Of a DNA stretch of 62,862 nucleotides, positions 9,874-18,236 are shown in pieces. The notes under the pieces were generated by a model. That model saw only the letters and a list, made by a program, of their open reading frames with translations, searched no databases and was not told the origin of the DNA. Position 1 is the stretch's first letter; the number at the start of each line of letters is the position of its first letter. Made by a program: the position numbers and the translations under genes. The stretch lies in the NCBI GenBank assembly GCA_003132025.1, contig PKWJ01000008.1, positions 6,985 through 69,846 of the forward strand, in the 5' to 3' direction. The DNA is from Gammaproteobacteria bacterium. GTDB taxonomy: Bacteria > Pseudomonadota > Gammaproteobacteria > Steroidobacterales > Steroidobacteraceae.

Positions 9874-10434
9874 ATGAAGGGTAAAAGCATCCTGATCGGT
9901 GTAAGCATCACGGTGGCGCTCGCCGCGCTGGCTACCGCAGCTGCGATTTCCACCCAGGACAGGTACGCACTCAAGGTGCCGGGTGGCCTCGCGTTTTCCG
10001 AGTTCAAGGGCTACGAAGACTGGCATGTCATTGCGATCAGTCATAACGGCGACCTGCTGGCCGTGATTCTCGGTAATCCCGCGATGATCGGCGCCTATCA
10101 GGCCGGTGTCCCCGGAAACGGCAAGCCTTTCCCCGACGGCGCGAAAATGGCGAAGATCCATTGGAACGCGCGCAAGAACGAGGCCGAACCGGGCCAGCCG
10201 CAGGTGCCCGGGACGCTGCACGACATCGATTTCATGGTCAAGGACGGCAAGCGGTTCGCGGACAGCGGCGGCTGGGGATATGGCGAGTTTGAGTATGACG
10301 CCGCGTCCGATATGTTCCGGCCCGGCACTGTGATGGACCAGCCAGCGCAGGCGAACGACGCCAAGTGCGGGTACGCGTGCCACACGATAGTGCAGAAGCA
10401 GGACTACGTCTTTACCGCATATCCGAAGAGGTGA
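9874..10434 (+). CDS. cytochrome P460 family protein
   Basis: The product is 186 residues. The start at 9874 follows AAAGGA, and the protein then opens with an uncleaved or cleavable N-terminal hydrophobic segment (about residues 5-25), so it is exported or anchored in the periplasm. It has the P460 fold signature (GYEDWHVIAIS near the start, TLHDIDFMVKD in the middle) and the heme-binding C165-x3-C169-H170 (CGYACH) near the C-terminus. P460 proteins are periplasmic hemoproteins, some of which oxidise hydroxylamine; the substrate here is unknown. It lies between the broken dipZ and the carboxymuconolactone-decarboxylase-like gene on the same strand. Confidence 0.82.
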   Translation: MKGKSILIGVSITVALAALATAAAISTQDRYALKVPGGLAFSEFKGYEDWHVIAISHNGDLLAVILGNPAMIGAYQAGVPGNGKPFPDGAKMAKIHWNARKNEAEPGQPQVPGTLHDIDFMVKDGKRFADSGGWGYGEFEYDAASDMFRPGTVMDQPAQANDAKCGYACHTIVQKQDYVFTAYPKR

Positions 10435-10485
10435 CGTAGCGTCCCTGGGGGCGCCTACGTACCCACAGCGCCGCGGGAGGCAGAC

Positions 10486-10881
10486 ATGGACGAGACCAAG
10501 GATGCGGCATTCGCCGCAGGCATGCAGGTGCGACGCGAGATGTTCGGGCCTGGCGGCGCCGAGGAGCGCTACGCGCAGGCGACGGATTTCAATCGTCCGT
10601 TCGAGGACCTGGTCACGCGCTACTGCTTCGGCGACACATGGACCCGCCCGGGCCTGGATCGCAAGACCCGCAGCCTGATCACGCTCGCCGCACTGACCGC
10701 ATTGACCAAGCCCAACCAGCTCAAGGTCCACGTCGAGGGCGCCCTGGCGAACGGCTGCAGCGTCGAGGAGATCCGCGAGACGATCCTGCATACCGTGGCC
10801 TATGCCGGGGTGCCCTGTGGCGTCGAAGCCTTCAATGCCGCAGCCGAGGCGCTCGCTCGTCACGTCGGGAGCAAGCGGTGA
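10486..10881 (+). CDS. carboxymuconolactone decarboxylase (AhpD/CMD) family protein
   Basis: The product is 131 residues, a single all-helical CMD domain of the PcaC type: RYCFGDTWTRPGLDRKTRSL, then LTALTKPNQLKVHVEGAL and VEEIRETILHTVAYAGVP. The GGGAGG Shine-Dalgarno at about 10474 supports the start. PcaC-type enzymes act on gamma-lactones in aromatic ring degradation, while other members are peroxidases with a CxxC pair; no CxxC is visible, so a decarboxylase or isomerase role is more likely. It is the first of three genes linked by 4-base overlaps. Confidence 0.85.
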   Translation: MDETKDAAFAAGMQVRREMFGPGGAEERYAQATDFNRPFEDLVTRYCFGDTWTRPGLDRKTRSLITLAALTALTKPNQLKVHVEGALANGCSVEEIRETILHTVAYAGVPCGVEAFNAAAEALARHVGSKR

Positions 10882-11753
10882 ACGTCGCGTTCATCGGAGT
10901 GGGTGCGATGGGTGCTCCCATGGCGGCCTGCATCGCGCGCGCGCATCACGTGCTCACTGTCTACGACAGTGTGCGCGAGCGCGCCGCGCAGGTGGCCACG
11001 GAACACGGCTGCCGCATCGCTGACGGATTGGACGGGCTGGCAGCCGCGGACTTCGTCGTGACCATGCTGCCGACCGGACAGATCGTGCGCGACCTGTACC
11101 TGCGCGAGGGATTGGCGCAGAGGCTGCGGGCCGGTACCGTCGCCATCGACATGAGTTCGTCCGATCCTGTGGGCACACGGGTGCTGGGGGCCGCACTCGC
11201 GGCCTGCGGCATCTCGCTGATCGATGCACCCGTTTCCGGCGGCGTGCCGCGTGCGGCCCAGGGCACGCTGACGATCATGATCGGCGGCGATGATCCGGCG
11301 GCGATCGAGCGCGCCCGGCCGCTGCTGCGCGCGATGGGAGATCGCCTGTTCGACACCGGGGGTCTCGGCAGCGGACACGCGATGAAAGCGCTGAACAACT
11401 TCGTGGCTGCGGCGGGCTTCGCCGCCTGTGCCGAGGCGCTGCTGGCCGGGCAGCGCTTCGGCCTCGATCCCGCGCGCATGGTCGAGATCCTGAACGTCTC
11501 CACGGGCCGCAGCTTCCTCACCGATCTGGTGCTGCGCGAACACGTGGTCGAGGGCAAGTTTGCCACCGGCTTTCAGCTTGGTTTGCTTGCCAAGGATGTG
11601 CGCATCGCCGCCGATCTGGCGCACGAGCTTCGGCTCGACGCGCCGCTCGTGCGCCTGGTCAGCAAGCGCTTCGAGGCCGCGCGCGATACGCTCGGCTACA
11701 CGCGCGATCATACGGAGGCGATCAAGGCCTGGGATCAGAACAGCGCCGTATGA
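10878..11753 (+). CDS. 3-hydroxyisobutyrate dehydrogenase-type NAD(P)-dependent beta-hydroxyacid dehydrogenase
   Basis: The product is 291 residues. The GTG at 10878 overlaps the stop of the upstream gene (GTGA), and the protein then begins directly with the Rossmann motif FIGVGAMGAPMA. The substrate-binding motif DAPVSGGVPRAAQGTL and the catalytic lysine in HAMKALNN are present, as expected for the 3-hydroxyisobutyrate/tartronate semialdehyde reductase family. It interconverts a beta-hydroxyacid and its semialdehyde; the exact substrate is unknown. It is translationally coupled to the CMD protein before it and the MFS gene after it. Confidence 0.9.
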   Translation: MNVAFIGVGAMGAPMAACIARAHHVLTVYDSVRERAAQVATEHGCRIADGLDGLAAADFVVTMLPTGQIVRDLYLREGLAQRLRAGTVAIDMSSSDPVGTRVLGAALAACGISLIDAPVSGGVPRAAQGTLTIMIGGDDPAAIERARPLLRAMGDRLFDTGGLGSGHAMKALNNFVAAAGFAACAEALLAGQRFGLDPARMVEILNVSTGRSFLTDLVLREHVVEGKFATGFQLGLLAKDVRIAADLAHELRLDAPLVRLVSKRFEAARDTLGYTRDHTEAIKAWDQNSAV

Positions 11754-13034
11754 ATGCGGCTCGGGCCGCCGTCGATGTCGTACAGGTCATCGACTCGGCG
11801 CGCTATTTCGGCTGGCCACTGGCGATCACGATCCTGACGATCCTTATCATGCTGGTCGACGGCTACGACCTGCAGACGATGTCATTCGTCGCCCCGGCCA
11901 TCGTGGCCGACTGGGGTGCCGCACGCGCCGATCTCATTTGGGTCTTGAACGGCAGCCTGATCGGCATGGCCATCGGATCGGTAGTGCTCGGCCGGCTCGG
12001 CGACCGGGTGGGTCGCAAGAGCGCCTTCATCGCCTGCCTGCTGTCCCTGGCCGTCGGTTCGCTGCTGAGCGCCCATGAACGAAGTCTCGGCGAGCTGTTC
12101 CTGTGGCGTACCGCCGCGGGCATCGGACTTGGCGGCCTGACGCCGCTGGCCGCGGCGTTCATCTCCGAGTGGACGCCGCGCCGAGTGCGCAGTATCGCAG
12201 TCGCCTGCGCCGTGGTATCGGTGCCCCTGGGCGGAATGATGGGCGCGATGATCGCGCAACGCGCGATCCCATCGTTCGGTTGGCGCGCGATCTTCTGGAT
12301 CGGGACCGCGCTGCCGCTGCTGTTCGTCATTTTCGCCGCGTGGCTGCTGCCCGAATCACCCAGATACCTGGCGCAGGATCCGCTCCACTCTAAGCGGCTG
12401 GCTGTCATGCTCAACCGCCTGCTGCGAGAGCCGCGATTTGCGGGCAGCGAGCGCTTCTGTGTGCCCGAACCCGCAGCGTCGGCCCGGCCTGTACACCTAT
12501 GCGAACTGGCTGCCCACGGTACTGACGGTGGCCGGATTCACGCAAACGGCGGCACTCCAGCAGCACCAGTTCTTCAATTTCGGCAGCTTCTTCGGCGCGG
12601 TCGGCGGTGCGATCCTGATCGGTCGCTACGGCTCGCGCCCGGTGGGAACCGGGCTGGCGCTGCTCGGAGTCGGCGCAACGTTGCTGATCGGCGTCGCGCT
12701 GGCAGGCTCAAGCCCCGCGGGTGCTCCGCTTTCGCTGCTGGTGCTGGCGGCGGGAGCGGCCTTCAGCGGTATGCAGTCGTTTCTGTACGCAGTCGGTGCA
12801 CATTCCTACCCCACCTACATTCGCGCCGCGGGGGTTGGCTGTGCGCAGAGCATCTCGCGCATCGGCGGGGTGCTTGGCGGGCTTGCGGCCGGGGCCTTCT
12901 TCGGGCTGAAGCCCCAGCCCCCCTTAAGCGCATTCTTCTATGTCCTGGGTAGTCTCGTAATCATGGTCGCCGTGAGCTTCTTCCTGCTGCGCACGCACAT
13001 CGCGCCCAACCGCATTCGTGTCGAGGACGCCTAA
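11750..13034 (+). pseudogene. MFS transporter of the aromatic acid:H+ symporter type, inactivated by an internal out-of-frame deletion
   Basis: The first reading frame encodes helices 1-6 with the MFS loop signature RLGDRVGRKSAF and ends in the central loop at about residue 240 (SERFCVPEPAASARP). The second half resumes in another frame with GLYTYANWLPTVLTVAG at 12486, a typical helix 7 end, and runs through helices 8-12 to 13034. The 30 or so residues that normally lie between these points, including the start of helix 7, are missing. This looks like a real deletion, not a homopolymer slip. The gene starts by ATGA overlap with the dehydrogenase gene and ends 4 bases into the convergent HAD gene. 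Confidence 0.8.
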
Positions 13035-13906
13035 GGCAGCGCGGGGCGGGGCACTGTAACTGCGCTCAGCAGTTCCTGCAGGCTGTTGAGCACATGGTGT
13101 GGTCGTCGTGCTGGCGGCTGGCGCGCCCACTCCGCAGGGCCCGTCACGCCGGTGGTTACCCCCACGGCCACGGCACCGCCGCGGCGTGCCATGACAATCT
13201 CCACCAGCGGGTCGTCGCCCACGACCGCCAAGTGGCGCATGGCGACCCCAAGTTTCCTGGCGACGAACCGCAGGGCGTGCAGCGATGGCTTGCCGGTCAG
13301 GATCATCGGCGCCTTCGTCATGCGCCGAATCGCGCCGACGATGGCGAACGAATAGCCGATCGTGCGACCCTGCTTGGTCGCAAAGAAGGGCACATCGGAA
13401 GCGACGTACAGCTTGGCGCCAGCCCAGATTGCCTGGCAGGCGCTCTCGATGTCCGGCATACCGCATTTCGGGTGCCAACCGACGTACACGGCATCAACCT
13501 TCTCGGCATGGGGCATGCCCTGATAGGTCGTCTCGATGCCGGCATCGCGCAGCGCCTGTCCGACGCCATGGGTCCCAAGGATGAGCGCACGCCGGATACC
13601 GCGTCGGTGCATGAGATCCGCGGCCACGCTCGACGGGGTGATCATCTGCTCGTCGTCGACGGGCAGGCCGGCACTACGCAGCTTCGCGGCATGCTCGGCC
13701 GGTGCGTAGGCGCTGCCGTTGGTCAGCAGCGCGAACGGCACAGCGCGGCGGCGCAGCTCCGACAACACCTCAACCGCGCCGGGCAGCAGTTCGTAGTCGC
13801 CCAGCGCGCGATCACTGAGCAGCAGCGTCCCGTCGACGTCGAACACCAGGGCGCGCACGGCAGACGGCGCCGGCGGCATGCTCTCGGTCGCAACCGCTGG
13901 GTTCAT
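13031..13906 (-). CDS. HAD-IIA (NagD-like) phosphatase
   Basis: The product is 291 residues. The ATG at 13906 overlaps the stop of the upstream carboxyltransferase gene (ATGA), which fixes the start. HAD motif I is VFDVDGTLL (D23, D25), motif II is LLTNGSA, the motif III lysine sits in ILTGKPSLHAL and motif IV is VVGDDPLVE. The class IIA cap lies between motifs II and III. The enzyme should be a cytoplasmic phosphatase for a small phosphorylated metabolite. As the last gene of the carboxylase operon it may remove the phosphate put on by the split PEP-synthase-like enzyme, as a HAD subunit does in phenylphosphate carboxylase; that role is inference. Confidence 0.85.
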   Translation of the reverse strand: MNPAVATESMPPAPSAVRALVFDVDGTLLLSDRALGDYELLPGAVEVLSELRRRAVPFALLTNGSAYAPAEHAAKLRSAGLPVDDEQMITPSSVAADLMHRRGIRRALILGTHGVGQALRDAGIETTYQGMPHAEKVDAVYVGWHPKCGMPDIESACQAIWAGAKLYVASDVPFFATKQGRTIGYSFAIVGAIRRMTKAPMILTGKPSLHALRFVARKLGVAMRHLAVVGDDPLVEIVMARRGGAVAVGVTTGVTGPAEWARQPPARRPHHVLNSLQELLSAVTVPRPALP

Positions 13907-15393
13907 TCCGCCGCCGTTCCCAGGTGGGCCGGCTCGCGCCGCAACTCGAGCTTGAATCCGGACTTCTCGAGTGACACCTGCCACAGATCGCGCCGCGCCG
14001 TGAGCGTGCGTATCAGTTCCATCACCGGCTTGGTGGACGGATCGTAGTGTCGCTCCGCGGGTCCGGCGGCCAGCATGCTATCGACCTGCCCCGAGGGCAT
14101 GGTCGCGCGCAGCAGGAATTCCTCGTCACTCAGTTTCGGGCCCAGGCGTCGTCTGAGCTCCGCCAGTGGAGCCATCACCGGCTCGGCGCGCAGCTCCGCG
14201 GCCCGCGGCGACGACTCGATGCGCTCCATGATCTGCGGATCGATCGGCACGGTCGGCTTGCCGAAGCGGCCCAGCGCATAGCGGATCAGCTCATCCGGAA
14301 TCACCGCGTAGCGCTCGCGCCCGGTGACGTTCATAACCGCCTGCGTCAGCAGGATCTGCGAGAACGGTGTCATGACGATCGGCCAGCCAAGCTCCTCGCG
14401 CACCCTCGCGAGCTCCTCGGTTACCGCCCCCTCCAGATGCGACACCCGCATCTCGCCCAGATGCCGCCGCATGGTGCCCACCATCCCGCCGGGCAATTGG
14501 TGTCGCAGATAGCTGGCATCGAAACCCTGCGGACTCCCGCAGGGCAGGCCTTCGGCCTCTGCCAGGCGAGTGAAATATCGTCCCACCTGCGCCATGGCAT
14601 CGGTGTCGATGCGCACCGAATGTCCGAGAGCCCGCAGGTTGGACACGACCCGTTCGGACGGCGGATTCGAGGTGCCGTCCGCCGCGGCGCCCGACGCGCA
14701 TTGCAGGCCGCTGACACCGTACTCAGGGGCATCCATGTAAAGCAGCTCGGCCAGGCCGATGGTGCAATGGGAGTGCAACTCGAGCGCTTTGTCGCCGAGT
14801 TGTGCCCTGACCGCGGGAATCAGCGTGCTGGCGCGCTTGGGTGAGAGCAAGCCGCCTGGATCCTTAATATAGAGTGCGTCGATGTCGCGACAGACAGCCA
14901 GGCTGCGCGCCCGCTCGACGTAGAAGGCGTCATCGTGGATGGGACTCAACGTGAACACCAATGCTGCGATGACGAACTTGCCGCCGCCGCGCTTGATCAT
15001 GCGGGCGCACGCGATGTTGGCAGCCGCATCATTCATCGGGTCGGCGAGGCAAAAGCGCCGGATGCCGTTGCGCGCCAGGACCTCGAACGCGAGCCCCATG
15101 AATTCCGCGCTGGCGGTTTCCCAGGCAATGAACCGGAAGCCGGTCGACATGAATTGCAGCGGCGTATTGGGCATCGCTGCCGCCATGAGACGGATCCGTT
15201 CCCACGGATCCTCGCGCTTGTAGCGCACCGCCACGCCCATGTGGGTCGAGGTCGTGAAATCGATCGCCTTGAAGCCCGCCCGATCGAGCAGCGGCGCGAC
15301 CGTGAGGCATTTCGCGGTATCGATCCCAAGGGCCGCCCACAGGCACTGGTTGCCATCGCGCAGCGAGGTTTCGACCAGTTCGATCTCAGCCAT
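13903..15393 (-). CDS. biotin-dependent carboxyltransferase subunit, pyruvate carboxylase B/oxaloacetate decarboxylase alpha-like (HMGL-like TIM barrel)
   Basis: The product is 496 residues. The ATG at 15393 lies 8 bases inside the upstream biotin carboxylase gene and gives the usual opening VETSLRDGNQ. The metal and carboxybiotin site is recognisable: D13 in LRDGNQ, K177 in YIKDPGGLLSP and H207/H209 in LELHSHC. The C-terminal part matches the PYC/OADA conserved domain (PGGMVGTMRRHL, MTPFSQILLTQAV). In this family the subunit moves CO2 from carboxybiotin to an enolisable acceptor, usually pyruvate. No biotin domain is fused to it; the carrier is a separate gene in the operon. The acceptor here is unknown. 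Confidence 0.87.
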   Translation of the reverse strand: MAEIELVETSLRDGNQCLWAALGIDTAKCLTVAPLLDRAGFKAIDFTTSTHMGVAVRYKREDPWERIRLMAAAMPNTPLQFMSTGFRFIAWETASAEFMGLAFEVLARNGIRRFCLADPMNDAAANIACARMIKRGGGKFVIAALVFTLSPIHDDAFYVERARSLAVCRDIDALYIKDPGGLLSPKRASTLIPAVRAQLGDKALELHSHCTIGLAELLYMDAPEYGVSGLQCASGAAADGTSNPPSERVVSNLRALGHSVRIDTDAMAQVGRYFTRLAEAEGLPCGSPQGFDASYLRHQLPGGMVGTMRRHLGEMRVSHLEGAVTEELARVREELGWPIVMTPFSQILLTQAVMNVTGRERYAVIPDELIRYALGRFGKPTVPIDPQIMERIESSPRAAELRAEPVMAPLAELRRRLGPKLSDEEFLLRATMPSGQVDSMLAAGPAERHYDPSTKPVMELIRTLTARRDLWQVSLEKSGFKLELRREPAHLGTAAE

Positions 15394-16738
15394 GGTCACG
15401 CTCCAGCAACCGCGCCACATACCCGGTGTCGACCCCACCAGCCTGGAATTCGGCGTCGGCGAGCACCGCCGCATGAAACGCCAGGTTGGTGGCGACGCCG
15501 CCTATCCGCGTGTTTGCGATCGCCTGCCGCATGCCGCGGATCGCTCCCGGTCGGTCGGCCGCATGGATGATGATCTTGGCCATCAGGGAATCATAGTACG
15601 GCGATATGCGCATTCCTGCGGCGATGTGCGTATCCACGCGTATGCCCGGACCGCGCGGCCAGTCGACCTCGCCCAGAAGGCCCGGGCTGGGACTAAACTC
15701 GCGCGTCGGATCTTCGGCGTTCACGCGGCATTCCAGTGCCCAGCCGCTCGGACGGATGTCGGCCTGCTTTAGCTGCAGCCCGCTACCCTCGGCGATGGCA
15801 ATCTGCTCGGCGATCAGATCCACACCGGTCACCGCCTCGGTCACCGGATGTTCCACCTGGATGCGGGCGTTCACTTCCAGAAAATAGAATTTCTCGCGCT
15901 GCCGGTCGACCAGGAACTCCACTGTGCCCGCGCCTCGATAGCTGAGGCGGCGCGCCAGACGGGCGGCGGCCGCATGCAATCCGTCCCGCAGCGCAGCCGG
16001 CAGATCGGGCGCAGGTGTTTCCTCTATGAGTTTCTGGTAGCGGCGCTGAACCGAGCAGTCGCGCTCGCCAAGATGAATCACGTTCCCGGCCCCATCTCCC
16101 AGGATCTGTACCTCAACGTGACGGCCGCGAGTGATGTAGCGCTCCAGGTATACGCGCGCATCGCCAAACGCAGCGCCAGCCTCCGATGCCGCCATTTCGA
16201 GCATCGCAGGCAATTGCGCCAGGCTGTCGACGCGCTGCATGCCACGTCCACCACCGCCGCCCACGGCCTTGACCAGCAGCGGCGTGCCGATCTCCCCGGC
16301 GAGCGCGAGCGCGGCTTCAATCGAGTCCGCCGCGCCACCGGGCACGACCGGAACCGCGGCCGCCTCGGCCTCGGCGCGCGCGCGCAATTTGTCGCCCACG
16401 GCCTCGATCTGCGCCGCGGTCGGACCGATGAAGATCACGCCCTGCTGCTCGCACAGCGTCGCGAGTTCCGGACGCTCCGAGAGAAAGCCGTATCCCGGAT
16501 GGATCGCATCGGCACCGACGCCGAGTGCCGCCTGCACGATGGTCGCCACCTTCAGATAGCTGGCACTCGGTTGCGCCGGCCCGATGCAGATGGTGCGGTC
16601 GGCGAGCCGGGCCGGCAGCGAATCGCGATCGGCCTCGGACGCGGCGAGCACGGCCTCGATGCCGAGGATGCGACAGGTGCGGATGATGCGAACGGCGATC
16701 TCGCCGCGGTTGGCAATGAGGATACGGCGGATGCTCAC
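15386..16738 (-). CDS. biotin carboxylase subunit (AccC/PycA-like, ATP-grasp)
   Basis: The product is 450 residues, the full length of AccC-type subunits. It shows the N-terminal ILIANRGEIAVRIIRTC, the glycine-rich ATP lid KAVGGGGGRGMQ, the bicarbonate/metal motif FLEVNARIQVEHPVTE with the catalytic arginine, and ALECRVNAEDP near the C-terminus. It carboxylates biotin on the carrier protein with ATP and bicarbonate. It lies between the carrier gene (3 bases away) and the carboxyltransferase gene (8-base overlap), so the three form one enzyme rather than the housekeeping acetyl-CoA carboxylase, whose AccA/AccD partners are absent. Confidence 0.93.
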   Translation of the reverse strand: MSIRRILIANRGEIAVRIIRTCRILGIEAVLAASEADRDSLPARLADRTICIGPAQPSASYLKVATIVQAALGVGADAIHPGYGFLSERPELATLCEQQGVIFIGPTAAQIEAVGDKLRARAEAEAAAVPVVPGGAADSIEAALALAGEIGTPLLVKAVGGGGGRGMQRVDSLAQLPAMLEMAASEAGAAFGDARVYLERYITRGRHVEVQILGDGAGNVIHLGERDCSVQRRYQKLIEETPAPDLPAALRDGLHAAAARLARRLSYRGAGTVEFLVDRQREKFYFLEVNARIQVEHPVTEAVTGVDLIAEQIAIAEGSGLQLKQADIRPSGWALECRVNAEDPTREFSPSPGLLGEVDWPRGPGIRVDTHIAAGMRISPYYDSLMAKIIIHAADRPGAIRGMRQAIANTRIGGVATNLAFHAAVLADAEFQAGGVDTGYVARLLERDHG

Positions 16739-16741
16739 CAG

Positions 16742-17185
16742 TCAGCTCGTGCGCGCAATCCGCAGCAGTGTTTCGCCGTACTCGACCAGCGCGCCATCGC
16801 GGCCCAGGATCTGCGTGACCGTGCCGCGAGCGCCGGCACGCACCGCATTCATGAGCTTCATGACTTCGATGATGCCGACGATCGTGTCCGCATTCACATG
16901 CGAGCCGACTTCCACGAATGGCGCGGCGCCTGGTTTCGGCGCGCGATAGAACGTCCCCAGTAGCGGCGCTGAGACCTCGTGTCCATTCGGATCGGGGGCT
17001 GCAGGGGCGGCGGCAGGCGTCGCCGGTCGGACTTCGGACGCTGCCGTCGTCGAGGGCCCGGAAGAGGAGGGGGCGCCGCGCCTGAGGCTGATCTTCAGGC
17101 CGTCGATTTCCAGGTGCAACTCGGTGAATGTGGACTCCTCGAGCAGGCGCGTGATCTCGGCCACGTCCTTGGACGTCAGCGTCAC
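16742..17185 (-). CDS. biotin carboxyl carrier protein
   Basis: The product is 147 residues from a GTG at 17185 that overlaps the preceding stop (GTGA); the frame is also open further upstream but has no family-like sequence there. The N-terminal VAEITRLLEESTFTELHLEI matches AccB. A Pro/Ala-rich linker follows (about 60-80) and then the biotinyl domain with the target lysine K110 in IIEVMKLMNAV. The usual motif is EAMKM, so EVMKL is a mild variant. It carries carboxybiotin between the biotin carboxylase and carboxyltransferase encoded just downstream. Confidence 0.9.
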   Translation of the reverse strand: MTLTSKDVAEITRLLEESTFTELHLEIDGLKISLRRGAPSSSGPSTTAASEVRPATPAAAPAAPDPNGHEVSAPLLGTFYRAPKPGAAPFVEVGSHVNADTIVGIIEVMKLMNAVRAGARGTVTQILGRDGALVEYGETLLRIARTS

Positions 17186-18231
17186 GATCGCCCTCCGAAG
17201 ATCGACATGACGTGCTCGACCGGATTGTCCACGGCGCGTGCGACCGGCGCGGCCTCTCTGGTCGACCACACCGTCTCCGGCCGACTCTGCAGCAACAGAA
17301 TCTGCCCATCCAAGCGCTCCACCGCCCATTCAATGTCCTGTGCGCGGCCGTAGTGGCGCTCGACACGGCGGCCAATGTCCCGCAATCGCTGCAGCTCCTC
17401 ATCGCTCATGCAGGCGACGCGCCGTAGATCGTCCGCCACAGGCAGCGACACGATGCCGTCGGTATCGCGCGGCACATGCTGGATGGTCTTGTCCGATATG
17501 GCCCGCGCGGATATCTCCCCTGTGATCTTGCCGATGACCCAGCGATCCGGAGTCACCTCGCCTCCGACCACCGCGGAGCCGAGGCCCCAGGCGCCCTCGA
17601 CCGTGATCACGGATCGATCACCGGTGGTGGGACTACGCGTGAACATCACGCCGGCGGATCGCGCATCAACCATCATCTGCACCACCACCGCCATCGCAAC
17701 GCCATTCTCCGGGATGCGACGCTGGCGCCGGTAGCTGATGGACTCGACCGAATACAGACTCGCCCAGCAGCGCTGCACCATGCGCGCGGTCTCGGCCGCA
17801 CCCTTGACCCAAAGATAGGTGTCCTGCAGGCCGGCAAAGCTCGCGTCGACCGCATCTTCCGTGGTCGCCGATGAGCGTACCGCGACCGCCGCGGTACGAT
17901 CGGCGCACAGTCGCGCATAGGCCGATGAAATCGCATCGAGCACGCCCGCCGGGAGTGGCGCCTGCTCGATCCTGCTGCGAAGTGTCTTGGAGGTCTGTGC
18001 AATCTGGGTCAGATCGTCCGGCGGCAATGACTCGACCGCGGTGCGCACCGGCAGGTCTCGCTCCAGCGCTTCGAGGCAGCGCTCGAACACGCCCGTGGTC
18101 ACGACAAATCCGGCCGGCACGGCGATGTGCGCGCGCTGCAGTTCCCCCAAGCTACCGCCCTTGCCGCCGACGGACGCGCGGTGTTCGAGCCCGAGATCCG
18201 CAAACCAGCTGATATGCTCGGTTCCGCGCAT
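17182..18231 (-). CDS. ATP-binding subunit of a split PEP-synthase-like enzyme (phenylphosphate synthase small-subunit type)
   Basis: The product is 349 residues and corresponds only to the N-terminal PPDK/PEP synthase ATP-grasp domain: VGGKGGSLGEL, VRSSATTEDAVDASFAGLQD, GVMFTRSPTTGDRS, GAWGLGSAVVGGEVTPD and LLLQSRPETVWS. There is no phosphohistidine domain; that is in the adjacent 607-residue protein. The division into about 40 and 70 kDa polypeptides is the one known from phenylphosphate synthase of anaerobic phenol degraders, where this subunit transfers the beta-phosphoryl group of ATP to a histidine of the partner. It starts 5 bases after the large-subunit gene and overlaps the biotin carrier gene by 4. 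Confidence 0.85.
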   Translation of the reverse strand: MRGTEHISWFADLGLEHRASVGGKGGSLGELQRAHIAVPAGFVVTTGVFERCLEALERDLPVRTAVESLPPDDLTQIAQTSKTLRSRIEQAPLPAGVLDAISSAYARLCADRTAAVAVRSSATTEDAVDASFAGLQDTYLWVKGAAETARMVQRCWASLYSVESISYRRQRRIPENGVAMAVVVQMMVDARSAGVMFTRSPTTGDRSVITVEGAWGLGSAVVGGEVTPDRWVIGKITGEISARAISDKTIQHVPRDTDGIVSLPVADDLRRVACMSDEELQRLRDIGRRVERHYGRAQDIEWAVERLDGQILLLQSRPETVWSTREAAPVARAVDNPVEHVMSIFGGRS

Positions 18232-18236
18232 TGGTC

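Noticed and set aside
9712-10863. 383-codon minus-strand frame over the P460 and CMD genes
   Set aside because: Its product has no motif and mirrors the codon pattern of two recognisable plus-strand genes.
15386-17185. Housekeeping accB-accC of fatty acid synthesis
   Set aside because: The genes are embedded between a split kinase and a PYC/OADA-type carboxyltransferase by overlaps, and no accA or accD is near.
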